From Candidatus Desantisiibacteriota bacterium (GTDB lineage: Bacteria > JACRDZ01): DNA of 6,268 nt. A program made the translations under genes and the position numbers. The stretch spans positions 1 to 6,268 of the forward strand of contig JACQWU010000286.1 of NCBI GenBank assembly GCA_016209155.1. Reading direction: 5' to 3'. The stretch's first letter is position 1; the number at the start of each line of letters is the position of its first letter. Shown one piece after another: positions 1-6,268 of this stretch. A model generated the notes under the pieces. The model made no database searches. It was given only the letters and a program-made list of their open reading frames with translations, and was not told the origin of the DNA.

Positions 1-1585
1 AAGGAACTGCACAATTAAAATCACTATAATTTATTGATGCCTCTGATGCAGGTGATTTTGTGAATGATACAGTTGAATCCCATATTATTACATTCCGAAT
101 TCTTAATCTGGTATTATCATTAATTAAAAAATTTAACCTTTCTGCGGGTGGAACATTTGAATAAAATGTCGAGGACTCAATATTTATCCGGCTGTATAAA
201 TCTGACTTTATTGCTGTATTTATATTATTATTAAAAATTGATCTTTCAATTAACAATGAACTGCTTATTTCGTTAAAAAATTCATATAATGTATTACATG
301 TTATAAGAGCGCTTGCGGAATTATTTGAAAAAACATTCCCATTAATTATATTTTTAAATTCTTCCCATGTATTATCACCTAAAAAATTAATTAATGAATC
401 ATTTTGATTATTATTATTAAAACTACAATCTTTTATTAAATTTCTAAGTTCCGACCATCCGCTGTAATTTATGTATATTAATGTTCCATTATTACTATTA
501 TTATTAAAATTAATTTTATAAAGATTTAGTGAAGAAAATAAGTCTTTATAAATCACAGCTTCATTATTATTACAATTATCAAAATCTATATTTTTTAATA
601 ATAATTTTACATTATTTCCTGTTGATATTACTCTGCCGGTTTTATTTTCACCGTTTCTTTCGATTCTAAAATTTTCTATCAAACAGGTATTTTGTGATGC
701 CCAGTCTTCAATGATGCTGATAATATTTGTTTGAGGCTGTGTTCCTACAATTATCGGCTTATTTACCTCTGACTCACCCATTAATCTAACCCCATATGGC
801 AGAGTGAGATTTTCCGTATAAACACCGCTTGATACTATTACTACTTTTGTCTGAGTCATTTTAGCTGCATCAATAGCTTCCTGTATAGTTGCATAATTTT
901 GAGGTACTCTGACTGCATCGTTTAATGAAAAATAATAAACTCCTATATCCTTTCTTGTTCCATCAGGGTCAGTAGTATCATATGGATCTCCGGCATTTAT
1001 ACATGGTGAAGTTGAAGATGGCTTAACTTGCGTTTCCCAATCAAAATTTTCATAATCCCATATAATGCCCTCTCCTGTTCCTTTATAACCTACCGGTACT
1101 AATGAATAAGAAACATTTAAATTATATAAATATCCAATTTCTCTATCCATTCCTCCCATATTTCCGCGGGCTACAATAGAATTCTTCATACTTCCTTTTA
1201 CAGGATTTGGGAATAATCCACCTATTTCTATCATCATAGGATTTTTGAAGGTGCAATTGTTAAATGATAATAAAGGGGTATTTATTCCTATAATTTGTGT
1301 CCCGAATAAGCAGTATTTAAACTCTCCGGCATAACCTCCACTGTCATCAGCATTAATTTCTATCCCGACAGGTATATCCCAATCAGGTGCTATCGGCATA
1401 AATTGTATAGGTTTATCTATGGTGCCTAATGCTTTTATTTTTGCACCCGGAGAAATAATAACTTTATTATTCATGCCAAATTCCCATGTGTTTTTTATCT
1501 TTTCCCCGGGATTAATGAGTAATGTTTTTCCGCTTTCAACTATTAAATCTTTATTAAAGTATATTTTCCATCCGGTAAAATCATA
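1..1585 (-). pseudogene. Right-handed beta-helix (pectin-lyase-like) region, detached C-terminal part of the protease gene; continues past left edge
   Basis: This frame is open for 528 codons from the stop at 1588-1586 to the left edge. It is offset from the protease frame and was checked codon by codon with no stop found. There is no credible start: the first ATG is at 1474, inside a conserved motif, with no Shine-Dalgarno. A first beta-helix section starts DLIVESGKTLLINPG (1549-1505) and has ISPGAKIKALGTIDKPIQF (ending 1400), the standard opening of secreted beta-helix repeats. SPCINAGDP (1009-983) and DPDGTRKDIGVYYF (970-929) form the usual closing motif of such a module. A second helix begins VRVPQNYATIQEAIDAA (from 913), then VSSGVYTENLTLPYGVRLMGE, as in DUF1565/pectinesterase-like proteins. 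It continues with Asn-rich rungs to the edge. No catalytic function can be assigned; such domains usually bind or display carbohydrate, or act as passive stalks. It is called a broken gene part because translation needs a -1 shift from the upstream frame. If the break is a sequencing error, it is simply the C-terminal part of one CDS. Confidence 0.85.
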
Positions 1586-4500
1586 TTATCCGCTTCGATA
1601 ATAAAATCATTTATATCTAAAATACTAATGTTTTTTATTTCCAAATAAATATATATAGTTTTTACTACTTTATTTTGCGCACTTTCATTTAAAATATCAA
1701 AACTAAACCAGTAATATCCTTCTGTAAGACTATCCACATTAAGGAATCCCACATTAAGTTGTGTATTGGTATTTCCAGTAAGCGCAGAAAAATTTATGTG
1801 CGATGTTAATGATACGTCACTATAATTAATATTACTTATTTTCCAGACAGCGTTATTTGTTGAATATATTGAAATTGCCGCATCCTCTACAATACCTGTT
1901 TGATCAGCCAGATTATATTTTCGATTAAAATAACTTTCACCGGGGACATAAATCAAGGGAGAATTTACGCTATAATTGCCTGTGCGCTTCTCATCATGCG
2001 CTGTTATCGGCCATTCCATATACTCGGGATTATAATTCGTTCCAAGATCCCAGATATATATTCTACCATCTATAGATCCTGTAATAACTTCAATTTTTCC
2101 GTCATTATCCAGATCATCTAAAGTCGGACTGCTCCAATTATCACCTAATGTTATCTTTGGCCAGTTAGTTAAAATTTGTCCATTTCTATTTATTGCGAAA
2201 ATTTTACTACGCTTTGTTACAATCCCTGATACACCTGCAAAAACTATATCGCTATATCCATCTCCATCAATATCTCCAATAACACAACCGGCATCATAAA
2301 TATGAGTATTTATATTGCTATCATGCCAAAGCTCTTTACTTATAAGTCTTATATCCGGATTATAACCACTATAAGCTACAAGACTGTCTGTCTCGCCAAG
2401 AATAATATCCGGATATCCATCACCATTAATATCTCCTATTGCAGGTGGAGAAATAATATTTGACCAACCCGGATATGATGAATTTAATGTTTTATAACAT
2501 GTCCCATCCGCTCTAAACAAATAGATAGAGCTTCCCAGTTCATTAGTATGATATGTGGCAATAATTTCACTTATTCCATCATTATCTAAATCAGCAATGC
2601 ATGCAGATTCTGGATAAAAATTATCAGCATCATAATATGATTGAACAGGCTGTATCCATTTAACGTAAGGATATGGACCTGTACTATCATTATTAAAATT
2701 ATATACCGCAATCCAATCAATACTATTAGAATATATCTCACTTTGCTGAAAAGGGACAACAATTTCAATATTTCCATCGTTATCAATATCATAACAAGCT
2801 GCACTTGCACCGCTAGCATAATGTGAATAATTATTTTGTATGTAATACTGATAACTATCATCATAAGGATTAAGTTTTTCACGCAAAATAAAACCATCAT
2901 TTCTTAATACAGCTACTCTGGCATCAACAGATACAGCAACAATTTCAAGCAATCCGTCTCCATTTAAATCACACAGTGTTGGGGCCGGGACATTTACATA
3001 TCCGCCAAAACCTATTCCTCCAGTATGATAGGTTACCGGCCAATTTTGTCCTGTAATAGGTTGTCCATTTGCATAAAAAGCATATACTTTAGGTACATTA
3101 AAATCTAAACAATTCACAAGTATTTCCAATCCGGGTACTGATGGGTCTATATCTCCCACTGATGGACTTGAGATATAAAAATAAAGATCATTTCCAAGAA
3201 ATTGCGGCCATCCATTTTTGATCGTTCCATCCTTTTCATAAACATATATATATCTATCCTTTGTTGTTAGTATTATATCTTTACTCCCATCAAGATCAAT
3301 ATCCTGAACTATTATTGAACTTGATAATGGAGATCTTCTACCAGTAGCACTATTTATGACTTGCTTCGGCCAGCCAGGCTGGAAGCTGTTATCAACAATA
3401 ACCTGAGTAACAAAATCTGAATCTGAATTTGTGCTCAACCTTATATTATAATCACCATCCTGTACCTGACTTAAATCCCATGTTGCCAATACTCCATTTA
3501 AAATTTCACCGGAACCGGATGCTATTAATTGCCATGATCCTGTATCTGACAAACGGTCTCTATATTCAAGTTTATAATTATTACTGCTTCCGTTTCTGTT
3601 ATATGTTGTTCCAATAATCGAAATCTGCCCTTTTAACATCATCTCAGCTTCAGGAGAAGAAATAACACTTATAGAAGGTACGGTATTTGTTTGCATTGCT
3701 CTTAAGACATTTATTCTTTTAAAAAAAGAAGTTGTTTTTCCACCCTTATCATCAACAGAATGTCGTAATATCTGTCTTATTTCTTCACTACCAATATCAA
3801 TATTTAAGTCATCAAAATGTGATATTATTAAACCTGCTGCACCGGCAATAAATGGTGATGACATAGAAGTACCGCTATAATAAGCATATTGATTATCCGG
3901 AATAGTACTATAGATACTGTCTCCCGGAGCAGAGACATCAACCAAACCTCCAAAATTAGAAAAATTTGCTATTTTATCATCTATTTCTTGTGTTGCTGCA
4001 ACAGAAATAACATTTGGATACCCTGCAGGATAAGATGGTACAAAAGTTAACCCGTTCCCAGCACTGGCAATTAAAACTACTCCCTGACTATATGCGTAAT
4101 CTAATACATCTTTTAATACTTGATTATATGAGGATGATCCAAAACTCATATTAATAACATCTGCTCCAGCATCTGCCGCATATTGAATTGCATTTACGAT
4201 ATCATCGGTTTCTAATAATCCTCCGACATTACCATATACTTTCATTGCAAATCCGGCTCTTACCGGCATAATTTTTGCTTTAGGACATACTCCTGCTATA
4301 CCTTTATTATTATCAGCAACAGCGGCAGCTATTCCGGCAACATGTGTACCATGGCCTACTTTGTCATCGGGATTATTATCTGTAGTTTCATAATCTTCAC
4401 CGGAAACTAATTGATAATTAAGATTTTCAATATATGATGCGGTGTCAATATCTACAAAATCGTAACCTCTAATATCATCTATGAGGGTGTTTGAATCATC

Positions 4501-5373
4501 ATCGATACCATTAAGAGTTTCTCCTGGATTTTGCCATATATTTGCCGCAAGATCCTCATGGTCCCAATCTACTCCTGTATCTATTACAGCAATTACAGGC
4601 ATGTAATTACCCATCTCTATATCCCATGCTCCTTCTACATTACTGTATCCCGGCTTCCAACCCCATTGTGTACTATCATAATACGGATCATTCGGAATGT
4701 AATTAATTTCAAATATATAATTTGGTTCAACACTTTCAAATATTGGATCTTTTTTATAATTTTCTAATGCTTTTTCCGTATCCACTTTATTATCAAAAGT
4801 TATTTTGTAAAAATTTTCGAGTTTAGGGACTTCAATATTTTTCTTATTTGCCATTGCACGTTTTTTTGCAAAATTATTTATTGTTTTTTCTGTTTTAGTT
4901 TTATTTTTGAATAACGGCTGTATTTTCTTTATTGTATATTTATTGTTTTGTGTAATAGCTGCGAACATTTCCTGATTGTTAGTTTTTAAATTTTCCAAAT
5001 CAATATTTTGATTTTGATTATTTAAACTCATATTTTTTGATATCAAATCTGATTTTTGTTCACTGATTTTAACAATAATTTCATTCGGGACGTATTTTAG
5101 TCTTTCATTGTTTTTCTGATTATTTTCATTGTTATTTGTATCATGGATTTTATTCTGGATATTCCGCTCTACTAATTCCTGCCTATTATTATCCGGATCT
5201 GATTTTGTTTGAGTTGTTATTTGAGTGGAAATTGCGGTGATATAGCCATTCCGGTTATTATTGTCAATTAATTCCCCAATAATATTTTTTGTGACTGAAC
5301 TGCAAAATAAAATAAAAATCATTAAACAAAAAATAAATCGACATACTTTTATTGAATTTTTATTCTTTCTCAT
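1543..5373 (-). CDS. Secreted S8 (subtilisin-like) serine peptidase with FG-GAP/VCBS propeller; likely truncated by frameshift
   Basis: A 1276-codon exported endopeptidase. Start ATG 5373 is fixed by a perfect AGGAGG 8 nt upstream. Residues 1-28 are a basic n-region and hydrophobic core (signal peptide or anchor). Residues 35-92 are Asn/Gln-rich. About 93-230 is a prodomain: it opens with YVPNEIIVKI, has a Lys/Asn-rich insert at about 104-180, and closes with DPIFESVEPNYI. The S8 domain (about 235-560) has Asp265 (AVIDTGVD), His341 (GHGTHVAG), oxyanion Asn440 (SAGN) and Ser503 (GTSMSSP), so it should be active. NGIDDDSNTLIDD (288-300) resembles a calcium loop. An Ig-like domain follows (about 565-662), then eight FG-GAP/VCBS Asp loops (691-1100) ending in WPITAHDEKRTGNY, and a BACON-like Ig-fold stretch (about 1140-1250). 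The end ILPDGKYTLIKI-stop interrupts a beta-helix entry motif that continues one base out of frame (see 1-1585), so the native protein is probably longer. Expected location is the cell surface or medium. The substrate is unknown. Confidence 0.93.
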   Translation of the reverse strand: MRKNKNSIKVCRFIFCLMIFILFCSSVTKNIIGELIDNNNRNGYITAISTQITTQTKSDPDNNRQELVERNIQNKIHDTNNNENNQKNNERLKYVPNEIIVKISEQKSDLISKNMSLNNQNQNIDLENLKTNNQEMFAAITQNNKYTIKKIQPLFKNKTKTEKTINNFAKKRAMANKKNIEVPKLENFYKITFDNKVDTEKALENYKKDPIFESVEPNYIFEINYIPNDPYYDSTQWGWKPGYSNVEGAWDIEMGNYMPVIAVIDTGVDWDHEDLAANIWQNPGETLNGIDDDSNTLIDDIRGYDFVDIDTASYIENLNYQLVSGEDYETTDNNPDDKVGHGTHVAGIAAAVADNNKGIAGVCPKAKIMPVRAGFAMKVYGNVGGLLETDDIVNAIQYAADAGADVINMSFGSSSYNQVLKDVLDYAYSQGVVLIASAGNGLTFVPSYPAGYPNVISVAATQEIDDKIANFSNFGGLVDVSAPGDSIYSTIPDNQYAYYSGTSMSSPFIAGAAGLIISHFDDLNIDIGSEEIRQILRHSVDDKGGKTTSFFKRINVLRAMQTNTVPSISVISSPEAEMMLKGQISIIGTTYNRNGSSNNYKLEYRDRLSDTGSWQLIASGSGEILNGVLATWDLSQVQDGDYNIRLSTNSDSDFVTQVIVDNSFQPGWPKQVINSATGRRSPLSSSIIVQDIDLDGSKDIILTTKDRYIYVYEKDGTIKNGWPQFLGNDLYFYISSPSVGDIDPSVPGLEILVNCLDFNVPKVYAFYANGQPITGQNWPVTYHTGGIGFGGYVNVPAPTLCDLNGDGLLEIVAVSVDARVAVLRNDGFILREKLNPYDDSYQYYIQNNYSHYASGASAACYDIDNDGNIEIVVPFQQSEIYSNSIDWIAVYNFNNDSTGPYPYVKWIQPVQSYYDADNFYPESACIADLDNDGISEIIATYHTNELGSSIYLFRADGTCYKTLNSSYPGWSNIISPPAIGDINGDGYPDIILGETDSLVAYSGYNPDIRLISKELWHDSNINTHIYDAGCVIGDIDGDGYSDIVFAGVSGIVTKRSKIFAINRNGQILTNWPKITLGDNWSSPTLDDLDNDGKIEVITGSIDGRIYIWDLGTNYNPEYMEWPITAHDEKRTGNYSVNSPLIYVPGESYFNRKYNLADQTGIVEDAAISIYSTNNAVWKISNINYSDVSLTSHINFSALTGNTNTQLNVGFLNVDSLTEGYYWFSFDILNESAQNKVVKTIYIYLEIKNISILDINDFIIEADNMILPDGKYTLIKI
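1546..1585 (-). other. Frameshift junction between protease frame and beta-helix frame
   Basis: Both frames are open together only in this 40-base stretch, so any shift must fall here. The protease frame reads DGKYTLIKI and then stops (TAA 1545-1543, followed directly by TAG). If the G at 1549 is read twice, or one A is added to the AAA at 1552-1550, the reading becomes TLIKDLIVESGKTLLINPG. This agrees with the usual beta-helix entry pattern (Y-x-L-x-x-D-L-x-V-x-x-G-x-T-L-x-I-x-P-G). The local codons are UUA AUA AAG, which is not a canonical X-XXY-YYZ slippery heptamer. Confidence 0.8.
2074..3303 (-). repeat. Eight FG-GAP/VCBS-type Asp-rich repeats (predicted beta-propeller)
   Basis: The protein repeat D-[ILN]-[DN]-x-D-G-x-x-[DE]-I occurs at residues 691, 741, 802, 862, 928, 981, 1034 and 1087 of the protease. 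The copies include DIDLDGSKDIIL, DLNGDGLLEIVA, DIDNDGNIEIVV, DINGDGYPDIIL and DLDNDGKIEVIT. The second copy (DIDPSVPGLEILV) has lost the central Asp-Gly. The last four are spaced exactly 53 residues apart and the earlier ones 50-66. In this family the Asp loop binds calcium and each repeat forms a blade of an integrin-like propeller. Trp-Pro motifs (GWPKQV, GWPQFL, NWPVTY, NWPKIT) recur between the loops. The repeats are diverged at DNA level. Confidence 0.88.
3694..4605 (-). other. Subtilisin (S8) catalytic domain within the protease gene
   Basis: These are the residues 257-560 of the protease. All three catalytic motifs are present in the family order Asp-His-Ser: Asp265 codon at 4581-4579, His341 at 4353-4351, Ser503 at 3867-3865, with the oxyanion-hole Asn440 at 4056-4054. 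The Asp-to-His spacing of 76 residues is longer than in classical subtilisins because of the Asp-rich NGIDDDSN loop and a further insert, a feature known from large secreted S8 proteases with a calcium site. No catalytic residue is missing. Confidence 0.95.
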
Positions 5374-5381
5374 GCTCCTCT

Positions 5382-5387
5382 CCTCCT
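5382..5387 (-). promoter_or_regulatory. Shine-Dalgarno of the protease gene
   Basis: On the minus strand AGGAGG ends 8 nt before the ATG at 5373, an ideal spacing, which fixes this start. A second GGAG lies closer to the ATG (about 5375-5378) and another AAGGAG further upstream (about 5398-5403), so the leader is purine-rich throughout. This suggests efficient translation initiation. Confidence 0.92.
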
Positions 5388-5417
5388 TTTAATTTTCTCC
5401 TTTGGTTTGACAAGAAT

Positions 5418-5423
5418 AGTATA
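5418..5423 (-). promoter_or_regulatory. Predicted -10 element of the protease promoter
   Basis: On the minus strand TATACT matches the sigma-70 consensus at five of six positions. It predicts transcription starting near 5411 and a leader of about 38 nt. At the -35 position with a 17-bp spacer (5441-5446) the sequence is ATATTA, a poor match, as expected for a promoter that depends on an activator. The start site is inferred, not observed. Confidence 0.5.
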
Positions 5424-5443
5424 ACCACTTTAATCTTAATTAA

Positions 5444-5459
5444 TATGATCTATATCACA
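5444..5459. promoter_or_regulatory. CRP/FNR-family binding site, promoter-proximal
   Basis: The plus strand reads TATGATCTATATCACA, nine of ten matches to TGTGA-N6-TCACA. Its core TGAT-N4-ATCA also resembles an FNR box. The centre at 5451.5 is about -40.5 relative to the start predicted from the -10 element, close to the class II activator position (-41.5) where CRP/FNR proteins overlap and replace the -35 element. The regulator encoded immediately upstream is the natural candidate ligand. Confidence 0.75.
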
Positions 5460-5465
5460 AAAAAA

Positions 5466-5481
5466 TGTGATATAAATCACA
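5466..5481. promoter_or_regulatory. CRP-type binding site, perfect consensus, upstream
   Basis: The plus strand reads TGTGATATAAATCACA, a ten-of-ten match to the E. coli CRP consensus TGTGA-N6-TCACA. The centre at 5473.5 is 22 bp (two helical turns) upstream of the other site and about -62.5 relative to the predicted start, close to the class I activator position. With the proximal site this gives a tandem, helically phased arrangement on one DNA face. Confidence 0.82.
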
Positions 5482-5598
5482 AATAAATTCAAATATTTTT
5501 GTTCTAAAATGAAAAAAGTCAGAATGTAATGATATGGAATTAAATTGTTTTAACGCATTTAATGAAGACTTGTTAGAGGTACATTAATGAGGAAACTT

Positions 5599-6268
5599 CT
5601 ATATATTTTTAAATATTTCTCTTATAAGCATAGCTTTATCTAAAATAATAATCTTTTTATTTTCTATTTTAATACAACCGCTTTTTTTAAATTCATTTAG
5701 AGCTCTTATTGCTGTTTCTCTTGTTAAACCCGCGAGATTCGCAATTTCCTGACGTCCAAGATTTAGATTAACCACATTTTTTTCTTCTCTAATACCATTT
5801 TCTTCAGCAATATCTAAAATGACTTTCGCTATTTTGCCATACGAATCTGCAAATCTAAGTATTTTTATTTTTTCATCTGTTCGCCGGATTCTTTTGCTTA
5901 ATAGCGCTAACATATTAAGTGAAATCTCGGGATAAATTTTTAATAGATTTAAAAATTGACTTTTTTCAATAACAAGCGTAATTGTTTTTTCCAGTGCAGT
6001 TACAGTCGCGGATCTTTTTTCTCCATCCAGCAAAGACATTTCTCCAAAAAAATCAAAAGGATGAATTATTTGCAGTATATCTTCTTTCCCGTTTTTATCA
6101 CATATAGTTATTTTCACAGAACCTGATATTAGAATAAACAAAGAGCCTCCCGGTTCATCAGCGTAAAATATGACTTCATTTTTTCTATATGTTCTTTCCA
6201 TACTGATTTCAAAAATTTTTTCGAGATTATTGCTGGAAAGACCTGAAAATAATATTATTTTTTTTAAA
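5599..6268 (-). CDS. Crp/Fnr-family transcriptional regulator, 5' end outside window
   Basis: This is a cyclic-nucleotide-type sensor fused to a DNA-binding winged helix. The frame is open from 5599 (TAG stop) to the right edge. The codons before the Met at 6201 read LKKIILFSGLSSNNLEKIF, the canonical Crp/Fnr N-terminus, so that Met is internal and the true start lies just beyond 6268. Counting from the Met at 6201: the beta-roll includes SLFILISGSVKI (20-31) and the phosphate-binding cassette FGEMS (52-56) plus RSATV (63-67), matching E. coli CRP Gly71-Glu72 and Arg82-Ser83. The long C-helix follows (about 90-115), with T108 at the position of CRP Thr127 and D109 at Ser128. The helix-turn-helix spans about 149-170, with RQEIANLAG then TRETAIRAL. 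R161, E162 and R166 align with CRP Arg180, Glu181 and Arg185, the TGTGA-reading residues. No FNR-type cysteine cluster is visible, which argues against an oxygen-sensing FNR. Ligand is unknown; cAMP is possible. It lies upstream of, and in the same orientation as, the protease gene. Confidence 0.93.
   Translation of the reverse strand, partial: LKKIILFSGLSSNNLEKIFEISMERTYRKNEVIFYADEPGGSLFILISGSVKITICDKNGKEDILQIIHPFDFFGEMSLLDGEKRSATVTALEKTITLVIEKSQFLNLLKIYPEISLNMLALLSKRIRRTDEKIKILRFADSYGKIAKVILDIAEENGIREEKNVVNLNLGRQEIANLAGLTRETAIRALNEFKKSGCIKIENKKIIILDKAMLIREIFKNI

Larger units (their letters stand above)
5444..5481 (-). repeat. 38-bp inverted repeat made of the two CRP-type sites
   Basis: Two 16-base arms, TGTGATTTATATCACA and TGTGATATAGATCATA on the minus strand, flank a six-T spacer (5465-5460). 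They differ at two positions when one is inverted, and both differences become G-U pairs in a minus-strand transcript, giving a 16-bp stem. Seen as operator DNA it is four alternating half-sites at an exact 11-bp pitch. It could also fold in read-through RNA from the regulator gene. The six T residues also directly follow the 6-bp stem of the first arm, which is a weak terminator-like arrangement. Confidence 0.6.
5374..5598. other. Intergenic region between regulator and protease genes
   Basis: This 225-bp gap separates two genes read in the same direction. The half near the protease start holds the predicted promoter, the two CRP-type sites and the ribosome-binding site. In the half near the regulator stop (about 5482-5598) I see no convincing gene, RNA or strong terminator. 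A long gap with its own promoter suggests the protease is transcribed separately, although read-through cannot be excluded. Confidence 0.7.

Noticed and set aside
1546-1560. Programmed -1 ribosomal frameshift site
   Set aside because: The codons UUA AUA AAG do not form an X-XXY-YYZ heptamer and I see no clear downstream stem-loop; mutation or sequence error is more economical, although AAG-to-AAA slippage cannot be excluded.
1419-1601. Plus-strand 60-codon open frame
   Set aside because: It lies opposite the beta-helix frame and the protease end, has no Shine-Dalgarno and its translation shows no recognisable domain; it is a shadow.
2586-2900. Minus-strand 104-codon frame inside the protease gene
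   Set aside because: It overlaps the FG-GAP repeats in another frame and has the Ile/Met/Leu-rich composition of an out-of-frame AT-rich reading.
1900-4767. Further plus-strand open frames opposite the protease gene
   Set aside because: All are short, antisense to a well-supported coding region, and lack start signals or family motifs.
5290-5373. Lipoprotein signal (Cys near residue 24, ILFCSS)
   Set aside because: Phe directly before the Cys does not fit the lipobox, so an ordinary signal peptide or anchor is more likely.
5460-5481. Intrinsic terminator for the regulator gene (TGTGAT-TTAT-ATCACA followed by six T)
   Set aside because: The stem is only 6 bp with two G-C pairs, so it should be weak, and the sequence is better explained as a perfect CRP operator; kept only as an alternative reading.
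5534-5587. Plus-strand 17-codon frame in the intergenic region (MELNCFNAFNEDLLEVH)
   Set aside because: It has no Shine-Dalgarno and no supporting homology; its position downstream of the CRP-type sites is suggestive but too weak to call a gene.
5599-6268. FNR-type oxygen sensor
   Set aside because: No N-terminal cysteine cluster is visible, and the recognition helix has the CRP-type Arg-Glu-x-x-x-Arg rather than the FNR Glu-x-x-Ser-Arg pattern.
1-6268. CRISPR array, tRNA, rRNA, insertion sequence or phage element
   Set aside because: No regularly spaced direct repeats, cloverleaf, ribosomal segment, transposase or terminal repeats were seen on either strand.

Overview
The window looks like an AT-rich (by eye about one third G+C) bacterial chromosome segment. 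All genuine coding content is on the minus strand, reading from the right edge to the left edge. Ile and Asn codons are very frequent. The large secreted protein combines a subtilisin domain, FG-GAP/VCBS repeats and a right-handed beta-helix. That architecture is typical of poorly cultured Gram-negative lineages that secrete very large modular surface proteins (candidate phyla, or the Cloacimonadota/Bacteroidota-like range). No rRNA, tRNA or other marker is present, so the phylum cannot be fixed from this window.

Layout, in transcription order. (1) 6268-5599: a Crp/Fnr-family transcription factor. Its N-terminus runs off the right edge; the first in-window Met (6201) is internal. (2) 5598-5374: a 225-bp intergenic region. 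It holds two tandem CRP-type palindromes (5466-5481 perfect TGTGA-N6-TCACA; 5444-5459 nine of ten), a plausible -10 hexamer (5418-5423) and a perfect AGGAGG Shine-Dalgarno (5382-5387). (3) 5373-1543: a 1276-codon gene for an exported S8 (subtilisin-like) peptidase, with prodomain, catalytic domain, Ig-like domain, FG-GAP/VCBS propeller and a BACON-like Ig-fold region. (4) 1585-1: an open frame with no start codon, offset by one base, encoding a right-handed beta-helix protein that leaves the left edge.

The last two reading frames are most likely one gene. At 1546-1585 the protease frame ends in the middle of a recognisable beta-helix entry motif. A one-base (-1) shift at about 1549 restores TLIKDLIVESGKTLLINPG and continues open for 516 codons to the edge. 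The product would then exceed 1790 residues. The break is a frameshift mutation, a sequencing or assembly error, or (less likely) a recoding site.

Functional picture (inference): the upstream gene encodes a CRP-like regulator whose recognition helix keeps the Arg-Glu-x-x-x-Arg contacts known to read TGTGA. The next promoter carries textbook TGTGA palindromes, centred near -40.5 and -62.5 of a predicted start site. The simplest model is that this regulator, or a paralogue, activates expression of the giant secreted protease. I do not see a clearly new type of biological system. The broken giant protein and the phased operator are the points most worth follow-up.
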